DNA from: Anaerolineales bacterium
Lineage (GTDB): Bacteria > Chloroflexota > Anaerolineae > 4572-78 > J111
Assembly (NCBI GenBank): GCA_015075405.1
Contig: JABTUK010000004.1
Span: 806,001 to 870,000 of the forward strand
Direction: 5' to 3'
DNA length: 64,000 nucleotides
Shown: positions 43,501 through 51,052 of the stretch, piece by piece
Numbering within the stretch: position 1 is the first letter of the stretch
Layout: every line of letters starts with the position of its first letter
The notes under the pieces: generated by a model
Told to the model about the DNA's origin: nothing
The model's input: only the letters and a program-made list of their open reading frames with translations
Database searches by the model: none
Position numbers and translations under genes: made by a program

Positions 43501-44652
43501 ATGATTGCTTTCGACCTGACCGATGAACAACGTGAAATGCGAAACCTGGCTCATCGCTTCGCCGAGCAGGAGATTCGGCCCATTGCCGCCGAGTACGACG
43601 AGCGTGAAGAAGTGCCCTGGGACATTATCCGCAAGGCGGTGCAGTCGGGCTTTACTTCTTATTATATTCCCGAAATCTATGGTGGGGGTGGTATTACCGA
43701 CACTGTAACCCACTGCCTGGTGGACGAGGAACTTTTTTGGGGCTGCGCCGGGGTAGGAACCATCATCGGCGGCGTCAGTTTGTGCGCGACACCGATCATC
43801 CTGGCTGGCAGCGAGGCTCAGAAAGAAAAGTATCTCTCCCGCTTTTGTGACCCCAGCCAGCCGGTTCTGGGGGCCTTTGCTCTGACCGAACCCCAGGCTG
43901 GCTCCGACCCCGCCAGCCTGACCACTTATGCTCGCCGCGAGAGCGATTATTATGTGATTAATGGGGCCAAAACCTTTATCACTAATGGCGGCATTGCCGA
44001 TATCTATGTAATTTTTGCTACGGTAGACCCCCGCAAAGGCCGACAGGGCATCACCGCCTTTATTGCTGAAAAGGGGTGGCCGGGACTAATAGCGGGTAAA
44101 AAAGAGCAAAAGATGGGTATTCGCGCCTCACACACAGCGACCCTGACCTTTGAGGAACTGCGGCTGCCCCTGGAAAATCGCCTGGGTCAAGAGGGCGAGG
44201 GCTTCAAAATTGCCATGAAAACCTTTGAAACCACCCGTACCCATACGGCGATTGGCGCAGTTGGCCTGGCCCGCGCTGCCTATGAATATGCGTTGCAGTA
44301 TTCCCAGGAGCGGATCCAATTTGGGCAGCCCATTTTTCAGCATCAGGCCATCTCCTTTATGCTGGCCGACATGGCCATGCAAATTGATGCCGCCCGTTTG
44401 CTGTGCTGGCGCGCCGCCTATCTGGCCGACCAGGGTATTTATGCCACCAAAGAGGCCAGCATGGCCAAAGCCTTCGCCGCCGATGTTGCCATGCGAGTAA
44501 CCACCGATGCCGTGCAAATTCTGGGTGGCTACGGTTATATCCGCGACTACCCTGTAGAAAAGTGGATGCGCGACGCCAAAATCATGCAAATCTACGAGGG
44601 CACGGCCCAAATCCAACGCCACATCATTGCCCAACATTTAGCGAAAAAATAG
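43501..44652 (+). CDS. Acyl-CoA dehydrogenase
   Basis: A 383-residue flavoenzyme with all family blocks: the N-terminal helical domain, AFALTEPQAGSDPASL, FITNGGIADIYVI and the C-terminal helices. The catalytic Glu is in MQIYEGTAQIQRHI. It removes hydrogens from C2-C3 of an acyl-CoA and passes electrons to an electron-transfer flavoprotein. It is the last gene of the cluster and converges on the MaoC-CitE fusion, with 14 bp between stops. No thiolase is present. Confidence 0.92.
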   Translation: MIAFDLTDEQREMRNLAHRFAEQEIRPIAAEYDEREEVPWDIIRKAVQSGFTSYYIPEIYGGGGITDTVTHCLVDEELFWGCAGVGTIIGGVSLCATPIILAGSEAQKEKYLSRFCDPSQPVLGAFALTEPQAGSDPASLTTYARRESDYYVINGAKTFITNGGIADIYVIFATVDPRKGRQGITAFIAEKGWPGLIAGKKEQKMGIRASHTATLTFEELRLPLENRLGQEGEGFKIAMKTFETTRTHTAIGAVGLARAAYEYALQYSQERIQFGQPIFQHQAISFMLADMAMQIDAARLLCWRAAYLADQGIYATKEASMAKAFAADVAMRVTTDAVQILGGYGYIRDYPVEKWMRDAKIMQIYEGTAQIQRHIIAQHLAKK

Positions 44653-44666
44653 AATCCGAACTCAGG

Positions 44667-46043
44667 TTACTCTAATAATCCCGCCGCTCTGGCCCTGGCC
44701 AAAACTCCTTCTGCGGCGCGCATCACCGGGAGGTCAACCATTTTGCCGTCCAACTCAAAAGCCCCGGCCCCGGCGGCCTGGTGCGCTTCAAAAGCCTGCG
44801 CCAGCCGCAGGGCTTGTTCAATTTCCTGGGGCGAAGGGGCAAAAACGCGATTGATAATTTCAATCTGGTTGGGGTGAATGGCCGTTTTACCGGCAAAGCC
44901 TAACTGCCGGGCAAAACGACATTCCTCTTCCAGGCCGGCCATATCGGTCAGGTCTACAAAAACCATATCAATTGCCTGTAAACCAAAAGCAGCCGCCGCC
45001 GTAATCACCGCGCTGCGCGCATAAAACACCTCCCAGCCCGCCGCAGTCCGTTGAGCGCCCAAACTGCTGGCCAAGTCTTCTGCCCCAAAAACTAGCGCTT
45101 CCAAACGGGGACTGGCCTGGGCAATTTGCCCCACATTCATCACGCCTCGCGCCGTCTCGATCATCGCCAGCAGTCGGACCGAGTTGGCCGGCCAGCCGTA
45201 CTCGATTTCAGCTTGAGCGAGATAATCACTGGTTATGCGAATATGTTCGGGGGTTTCGACTTTGGGCACTACGTAACCATCCGGACGGGCCTCTATCGTC
45301 TCCAGAAGGTCATCAGCCGGCAGACCTTCCAGGGCAACCGGAGAAGGACTTGAAAACGGATTAATCCGCACCAACCGCTCGCGGCGGCCAAAGTCGAGCG
45401 TGGTCAAGGCTTCAACAACGGTCTGGCGCGCTGCCTCTTTGCGGTTAAAGGCGACCCCATCTTCCAAATCCAGAATCAGGCTGTCCACGTTAATTTGGAC
45501 GCCTTTATTAATTTTGCGCATGCTGTCGCCGGGCATAAACAGCATCGAGCGCCGCAAACGCGGGGGCAACTCGACGGGGACAGAACTAAGGCCAGGGATA
45601 CGTTTTTTCACCAGCGCCGTGCGTTCAACCTGGATCACCATAACCCCATGCTGATTGCGCCCCGTATGGCGAAAGCGCACAATCCCCTGATCCGGCTTGG
45701 AGTTGGACTCCCGTTTGCTAATAATCTCAGTTTCCACATAAAGGGTATCCCCGTGAAATAAAGGGTGGGGGTGCTGAACATTTTCATAACCCAGGTTAGC
45801 TACCAGTGTGCCTTCGGTCAGGTCGGGCACGGATAAGCCGACAGCCACCCCCAGGGTAAAAAGCCCGTTGACAATACGCTGTCCAAATTGCGTGTGGCGG
45901 GCAAAATCTTCGTTCAGGTGCAGCGGCTGGCTGTTCATGGTCAGGCTGGTGAACAAGACATTATCCATCTCGGTGATGGTCCGACCCTGGTTGTGTTTTA
46001 TCACCGCGCCGACTTCAAAATCTTCAAAATATTTACCGGCCAT
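44667..46043 (-). CDS. Fused MaoC hydratase - CitE/HpcH CoA-ester lyase
   Basis: A 458-residue two-domain protein. Residues about 1-150 form a MaoC hotdog hydratase (the usual D..N.H motif is altered to MNSQPLHLNEDFARH). Residues about 160-458 form a CitE/HpcH TIM-barrel lyase, with LFMPGD, DLEDGV, VRINPF, VVPKVETPE, LLAMIETARG and KTAIHPNQI, including the Asp and Glu metal ligands. Separate Mch (mesaconyl-CoA hydratase) and Mcl (malyl/methylmalyl-CoA lyase) enzymes do such steps in the 3-hydroxypropionate and ethylmalonyl-CoA pathways. The fusion would hydrate an enoyl-CoA and cleave it to glyoxylate or acetyl-CoA plus an acyl-CoA; substrate inferred. GAGGAG precedes the ATG by 6-7 nt. Confidence 0.85.
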   Translation of the reverse strand: MAGKYFEDFEVGAVIKHNQGRTITEMDNVLFTSLTMNSQPLHLNEDFARHTQFGQRIVNGLFTLGVAVGLSVPDLTEGTLVANLGYENVQHPHPLFHGDTLYVETEIISKRESNSKPDQGIVRFRHTGRNQHGVMVIQVERTALVKKRIPGLSSVPVELPPRLRRSMLFMPGDSMRKINKGVQINVDSLILDLEDGVAFNRKEAARQTVVEALTTLDFGRRERLVRINPFSSPSPVALEGLPADDLLETIEARPDGYVVPKVETPEHIRITSDYLAQAEIEYGWPANSVRLLAMIETARGVMNVGQIAQASPRLEALVFGAEDLASSLGAQRTAAGWEVFYARSAVITAAAAFGLQAIDMVFVDLTDMAGLEEECRFARQLGFAGKTAIHPNQIEIINRVFAPSPQEIEQALRLAQAFEAHQAAGAGAFELDGKMVDLPVMRAAEGVLARARAAGLLE

Positions 46044-46057
46044 AGTTACTCCTCTAA

Positions 46058-46146
46058 AACGGTAGACAGTAGACGGTAGACGGTAGACGGGGGAATTAAT
46101 GCGACCCTGCTACCCTGCTACTCTGCGACCTTGCAACCCTGCTACC
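46058..46146. repeat. Composite (GTAGCAAG)n-(TCTACCG)n repeat, copy 2 (inverted)
   Basis: GTAGACGG units followed by GACCCTGCTACCCTGCTACT. Read on the minus strand it ends just before the ribosome binding site of the MaoC-CitE gene, the same position as copies 1 and 3. Confidence 0.7.
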
Positions 46147-48214
46147 CTTCCAACTCAATATCAAACTCGCCAATCAAAATATGAGGTGAGGCGGTTTCGA
46201 CCTCAATATCAAAACGCCGGCCCCAGCGCAAGAGGCTGAAGAGAAACTCCAGCCAGGCCCGTTCGAGGTCAGACAGACCTTTTTCAGCCAACCCCGTTTC
46301 AACCCAGGCCAGATCGGCCAGGCTGGTTCGGGCGACAGGTTGGTGACACAGCCGGGCCAGGTCAGACGCCCACAGCCGCACGGTTTGATCGTAGCCGGCG
46401 CTGGCCAACCACTGCCCATCCGGGCTGATAGCCAGGCGGGTGACCCATTCACTATGGCCGGTGAGCGTTTGCAGTAGTTTGCCTTCGGGCACACGCCACA
46501 AGCGCACCGTTTGATCCAGGCTGGCGCTGGCTAACAACCAGCCGCCGGTGTCGCCCGGCAGGGGCAGCGGGCTAAGGGCCAGGCCGACCACGGCATCGGT
46601 GTGACCAGCCAGCGTTTTGAGGAGCTTGCCGTCGGGCAAACGCCACAAGCGAATAGTTTTATCCAGGCTGCCACTGGCTAACAATAAATTGTCGGGGCTA
46701 ATCGCCAGGCCATTGACCGAGGCGCTGTGGCCGGTCAGCGTTTGCTGAAGCGTTCTCTCCGGCACACGCCACAGCCGAATCGTTTGATCTCGACCGGCGC
46801 TGGCCAGCAGCCGCCCATCCGGGCTAAAAGCCAGGTGGATAATCAGGTTGGTATGACCGGCCAGGGTTTTGGTCGTCTGGCCTTTAGGCAAAGCCCACAG
46901 CCGCACCGTCTGGTCGCTGGCAGCGCTGGCTAACCAGTGACCATCGGGACTGATGGCCAGGGCGTTGACTGCTCCGGCGGCGGCCTGCCAGGTTTGCAGG
47001 GGCAGACCATCGGGCAGCCGCCACAGCCGCAAACTGTTGTCATCACTGCCGCTGACCAATAAGCGCCCATCCGGGCTGACGGCGACGCCCCAGACTTCGC
47101 CGGTGTGGCCGGCCAGGGTTTTGAGGCTCTCGCCGCCGGGCAGCCGCCACAACCGCAGCGAGTGATCTTCGCTGGCGCTGACCAACATCTGGCCGTCGGG
47201 GCTGATGGCGACATCATGGACCGCGCCGGTGTGTCCACTCAGAGTCGCCTGGCTGCGGGTCGAACTGCCCAGGCTCAATCCGGCGGGGCTGCACTTTTCG
47301 GCCAGGCGCCAAAGTTCGGCAAAGGCCCTTTGTTCCTCCGGGGCATGAGCGGGCTGCCAGCCGGCTTCGGCCAGCCGACGCAACAAGGGCGCGCTCCAAA
47401 CCGCCGGGGCGGCCTGAGCCAGCCGCCACATTTCGCTCCAGGCTTGTTCCTGCGACAGCAAGGCCAGCACCACGCCCCACTCGCTGCCGGTCATTTCGAC
47501 CAGGCGGCGGCGCTGGCGGCCTCCGGCCAGCACCTCGACAAAATCGGCTCGCCCACTGCGGCGGGTCAGGTCGGTGATGCGCCGTTGCAGCCACTCATTG
47601 CCCACCTGGTAAGCTGTGCGCAGCAAACTGCGGTCAAAATCAAGGGCTTCGTATTTGTCCCACTGCTCGCTCAGCAGATAAAACAGGGCGCGCTGCTGCG
47701 GATCGAGGGGAGTGTAGGAGACAGTCAGAGCCAGTTCCCGTACCAACGGCTGGTCCGTTTCGATCACCCGGCGGAAGAACTCGGCCTGGGCTGCCGGATT
47801 TTTGAGCTGTTGAAAGGCCAGGCGGGCGTTATGAGCCACCGTCGGGTCAGGATCGGCGCAGGCGCGTAATAATAATTCGATGATCGCTGCGCCCGCTGGC
47901 TCGAACAACTCCAGCCGGCCTGTTTTTAGGGCAGTCAGCCAATACAGCCACTCCGGTTCCGTTGCTACCCAGCCGGTCCTTTCCAGCCAGTCGCCCAGGC
48001 CAGCGTGGCGGGTATTGTTCCAGACGGTCCACACGGCGTCACGGCCAGCCGGATCGGTCAGGTGAGCCAATCCGGCCAGCACTCCTGTTTGCGCAGCTTC
48101 GTTGTCCAGGCGGGTCACAGCCTCGGTCAGCGCGCGGATCATATCGGGAGAGGAAGTGCGGGTCAACTCCTGAGTGAGGCTGGTGACGGCTTGCTGGATT
48201 TGATCGTCGCTCAC
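46142..48214 (-). CDS. HEAT-like / seven-bladed WD40 protein
   Basis: A 690-residue protein. About 1-350 is helical and HEAT-like (ACADPDPTVAHNARLAFQQL), ending in a tryptophan-rich part. About 360-660 forms one complete seven-bladed WD40 propeller with repeats of the form TLAGHTGEVWGVAVSPDGRLLVSGS. A short helical tail follows. Both halves are protein-interaction scaffolds. I chose GTG at 48214, since upstream codons overlap the previous gene and VSDDQIQQAV is where helical sequence begins. It lies 14 bp after the DUF5615-like gene, so the two are probably cotranscribed. Confidence 0.8.
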   Translation of the reverse strand: MSDDQIQQAVTSLTQELTRTSSPDMIRALTEAVTRLDNEAAQTGVLAGLAHLTDPAGRDAVWTVWNNTRHAGLGDWLERTGWVATEPEWLYWLTALKTGRLELFEPAGAAIIELLLRACADPDPTVAHNARLAFQQLKNPAAQAEFFRRVIETDQPLVRELALTVSYTPLDPQQRALFYLLSEQWDKYEALDFDRSLLRTAYQVGNEWLQRRITDLTRRSGRADFVEVLAGGRQRRRLVEMTGSEWGVVLALLSQEQAWSEMWRLAQAAPAVWSAPLLRRLAEAGWQPAHAPEEQRAFAELWRLAEKCSPAGLSLGSSTRSQATLSGHTGAVHDVAISPDGQMLVSASEDHSLRLWRLPGGESLKTLAGHTGEVWGVAVSPDGRLLVSGSDDNSLRLWRLPDGLPLQTWQAAAGAVNALAISPDGHWLASAASDQTVRLWALPKGQTTKTLAGHTNLIIHLAFSPDGRLLASAGRDQTIRLWRVPERTLQQTLTGHSASVNGLAISPDNLLLASGSLDKTIRLWRLPDGKLLKTLAGHTDAVVGLALSPLPLPGDTGGWLLASASLDQTVRLWRVPEGKLLQTLTGHSEWVTRLAISPDGQWLASAGYDQTVRLWASDLARLCHQPVARTSLADLAWVETGLAEKGLSDLERAWLEFLFSLLRWGRRFDIEVETASPHILIGEFDIELEG

Positions 48215-48228
48215 GAAGACCCATCCAT

Positions 48229-48630
48229 TTAGGGGATATACAATCGGGGAACGCCTAAATATAATTCGGCGTTGCTTAAAATTTGAGCAATACTTTCGGC
48301 GCATGCCTGGCAATAAACAGAATCGTTCAGGACACCTTCAGGTTTGCTAATTGTGATCACGGGCACTGATTGCTCATTGACCAATCTACCAAGAACGGCA
48401 TGCAATGACGCTTCTCCATCTTTTGCGCTGCGATTACCGGTGAGCAAATAGTAACCATGGGCTTGACAGGTTTGCCAAACTTCCTCATCGCTTGTATTGG
48501 CCGGCAACTGAACATCGCCAAAAAACAAAATCTCAATATCCAACTGTTCAACATAACCCAATCGCCGCAAGCGATACATGATGGCTCTGATTTGCCGCTC
48601 GCAATTGTGATCACTTAACAGGGTTATCAT
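48229..48630 (-). CDS. PIN-like DUF5615-type protein (toxin candidate)
   Basis: A 133-residue protein beginning ITLLSDHNCE, with an Asp at the position of the first PIN acidic residue, then LPANTSDEEVWQTCQAHGYYLLTGNRSAKDG. The D..E and TGNR pattern resembles the DUF5615/PIN-like nuclease group that pairs with DUF433 antitoxins. Only some acidic PIN residues are obvious, so nuclease activity is uncertain. It lies 19 bp after the DUF433-like gene and 14 bp before the WD40 gene. Confidence 0.6.
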   Translation of the reverse strand: MITLLSDHNCERQIRAIMYRLRRLGYVEQLDIEILFFGDVQLPANTSDEEVWQTCQAHGYYLLTGNRSAKDGEASLHAVLGRLVNEQSVPVITISKPEGVLNDSVYCQACAESIAQILSNAELYLGVPRLYIP

Positions 48631-48649
48631 CCGCCTGTTCCGGCTCGAT

Positions 48650-49159
48650 TTACTGGTTCTCTGGGGGCTGATAAGAAGTTTTTGACTCGCGAACCATGGA
48701 CATTTCTTGAGCTTTCAAGGCTATCTCTTTTTGTCTGGCCCGGGCCAGCGTCTCTTCTTGAGCCTGCTGGATTTTAATTTGGCTCAGTTCAGCTTCCAAA
48801 GCAGTCTGATGTTGTTCAATATATTTAAGCGCCACTTCTACTTGACGGAAAGTTAAGTTGCAAATTTCGGCTATTTCTTCCGCTGAAGCGCCCTGATTGA
48901 GATAGTCCAGAACATCATAAACCATTACCCGGCTGTCGCTGATGCGGGGGCCAATTTCTGTTTCAAGGATCCAGTATTGGCGGGGAGTGGCCCATCGTTT
49001 ACGGGCTAAACTATCAAAAGCGGCCTGGTACTTTTCGTAAACGCTGCGCAAGGAGCGAAAAGCCTCTTCAGCTTCGGCTTTGGATAAACCTTCTTCCATC
49101 AATAGGGCAACATAACTTTTTTCGTCGTTTAAATCCAACAAATCCGTAAATTGGTTCAT
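48650..49159 (-). CDS. DUF433-like protein with helical tail (antitoxin candidate)
   Basis: A 169-residue protein. The middle (about 70-118: GPRISDSRVMVYDVLDYLNQGASAEEIAEICNLTFRQVEVAL) matches the DUF433 winged-helix fold. The N terminus is helical and the C terminus is a charged coiled coil (LSQIKIQQAQEETLARARQKEIALKAQEM). DUF433 proteins serve as antitoxins and autorepressors for adjacent PIN-like proteins. GAGGAGG precedes ATG 49159 by 5-6 nt. It is first in a three-gene minus-strand operon. Confidence 0.7.
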   Translation of the reverse strand: MNQFTDLLDLNDEKSYVALLMEEGLSKAEAEEAFRSLRSVYEKYQAAFDSLARKRWATPRQYWILETEIGPRISDSRVMVYDVLDYLNQGASAEEIAEICNLTFRQVEVALKYIEQHQTALEAELSQIKIQQAQEETLARARQKEIALKAQEMSMVRESKTSYQPPENQ

Positions 49160-49271
49160 TGAGTCCTCCTCACTCCTGGACCGCCGACAATAGACAGTTG
49201 ACCACAGCCAGGGATATCCATCAAGCCAAGCTTATGTTGCTGATTTTACCCCGCCGAAAGAGAAAGGTCAA

Positions 49272-50801
49272 TCAGGGCTGCGATTTGAGGTCAAGCTGCA
49301 ACGGCACAAAACGCTGCTCGGCCTCGCGGGTTTCCTGGAAGGAGGCCGACTGCGCCCGGCCTTCACGCAGCCAATCGCGCAGGGCGTTGATGGTTTCGCG
49401 CTGCGAAACGGAGAGGGGAACCTGCCGCTGCAAGGCAGTTGAGATGTCGTCGGTGGTGAATTCGCGCTCGGCGTTGAAACCGAAGTACATGGCATCAATG
49501 ATGGCCTGCTCCAACTCCGCACCGACGTAGCCTTCGGACTCGCGGGCCAATCGGGCCGGGTCAAAATCCTGGGGGACACGACCTCTTTTGCGCAGGTGGA
49601 CGGTCAGGATTTCCTGTCGTTCTTCCAGAGTAGGCAGGTCGAGGAAAAAGATTTCGTCAAAGCGGCCTTTGCGGAGCAGTTCGGGTGGTAGGCTGGCAAT
49701 GTCGTTGGCCGTAGCGACCACAAAACAAGGGGCGGTCTTCTCCTGCATCCAGGTCAGAATCGTACCAAAGACACGGGCGCTGGTCCCGCTGTCCAGCCCG
49801 CCGTGAGCCAGCCCTTTTTCCATCTCGTCAATCCAGACAATACAGGGCGCGACCGTTTCGGCCAGTTGCAGCGCCCGCCGCGCCCGCGCCTCCGACTCAC
49901 CGACGAGGCTGCCAAAGAGCGCGCCAATATCCAAGCGCAGCAGAGGCAGCCGCCACAGCCCGCCGATCATCTTGGCCGTGAGGCTCTTGCCGGTGCCGGG
50001 GATACCAATCAGGGCGATGCCTTTGGGCGCGGGCAGGCCATAGTTTCGGGCTTCCTGAGTAAACGCTTTCTCACGCAGCCGTAACCATTCCTTGAGCACG
50101 CCCAGGCCGCCGACATCATCGGGCGTTTCGTGGGTGGCGTAAAATTCCAGGGCTTCACTCTCGCGGATGATCTGCTTTTTTTCCTCGGTGACGAGGTCAA
50201 TATCCCGGTCGTCCAGCAGTCCATCACGGACAATAGCTTTGGCAAAAACCCGTTGGGCCTGGGCAGTGGTCAGGCCCAAGGCCGCCTGGACCAGTTTTTC
50301 GCGACCCAGCGGGGTCAGGTTGACCTTGACCCCCGGTGTTTGGGTAAGCTGGTTGAGCACCGTTTCCAATTCGGGCGCGTTGGGCAGCGGGAACTCAACC
50401 ACCACCACTTCATCTTTCAATTCTTCCGGGATTTTATCGGCCGGGGCGGTGATAATGATGGATTTTTTGGTAAACTTGAGACGCTGGACCACGCTGCGCA
50501 ATTTGCGCTTGATTTGGGGATTGTCCCACAGTTCGTGGAAATCCTTGAGCACAAAGGTAGTATTATCCTCGGCTTTGTCAATCTGCTCCAGGGCGGTTTT
50601 GGGATCGGGGGCAGATGGGGCGGAACCCGTCCCGCTGAGAAGCTGAAAGCCTTCGGCCACATCCCAGGTCAAACAGCGCCGGCGCGACTGGTCACAAACA
50701 ACTTTTAGGCTTTGCAGCGCTCGCTCTTCCTCAGGGGTGACCAGCACCAGCAGGGTGAAACGCGCTCGCAGGTATAAGTCCAGTTCTTGCTCGATGGTCA
50801 T
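49272..50801 (-). CDS. Ycf46-like AAA ATPase
   Basis: A 509-residue AAA protein. The N-terminal domain (about 1-200) resembles an inactive P-loop fold, as in Ycf46 of cyanobacteria and chloroplasts. The active AAA module has Walker A GIPGTGKS (about 266-273), Walker B IVWIDEMEK, sensor CFVVATAND and arginine finger region LLRKGRFDEIF. Ycf46 homologues are implicated in carbon-uptake and stress responses, but the substrate is unknown. It is upstream of and codirectional with the DUF433 gene, separated by 112 bp. Confidence 0.85.
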   Translation of the reverse strand: MTIEQELDLYLRARFTLLVLVTPEEERALQSLKVVCDQSRRRCLTWDVAEGFQLLSGTGSAPSAPDPKTALEQIDKAEDNTTFVLKDFHELWDNPQIKRKLRSVVQRLKFTKKSIIITAPADKIPEELKDEVVVVEFPLPNAPELETVLNQLTQTPGVKVNLTPLGREKLVQAALGLTTAQAQRVFAKAIVRDGLLDDRDIDLVTEEKKQIIRESEALEFYATHETPDDVGGLGVLKEWLRLREKAFTQEARNYGLPAPKGIALIGIPGTGKSLTAKMIGGLWRLPLLRLDIGALFGSLVGESEARARRALQLAETVAPCIVWIDEMEKGLAHGGLDSGTSARVFGTILTWMQEKTAPCFVVATANDIASLPPELLRKGRFDEIFFLDLPTLEERQEILTVHLRKRGRVPQDFDPARLARESEGYVGAELEQAIIDAMYFGFNAEREFTTDDISTALQRQVPLSVSQRETINALRDWLREGRAQSASFQETREAEQRFVPLQLDLKSQP

Positions 50802-50875
50802 GCGGAGACTCCTATATTTGTGCTCTCAGTATACCCGAAGATACGTTTCCGTGCATGCGCGACCCTAGCAACGGG

Positions 50876-51049
50876 TGCGTTCGGATTTGGGGGCAAGTTT
50901 CTCAAAATCGCACCCTTCGATACGCGCTCTACTCCGTTTCGCGCTACTCAGGATGCGATTTTGACTGACAATTGGTCTTGATAGCGTCCTAAGTAGCCCT
51001 GAGCAGCGCGAAGGGCGTATCGAAGGGTGCTATTTCCCAAAATCTGAAC
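50876..51049. repeat. GCACCCTTCGATACGC inverted-repeat element
   Basis: GCACCCTTCGATACGC (50910-50925) is exactly inverted at 51015-51030, and the outer CGTTCGGATTTGGG / CCCAAAATCTGAACG segments also pair. The interior has no reading frame. This is a MITE-like palindrome placed between two genes. Confidence 0.75.
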
Positions 51050-51052
51050 GCC

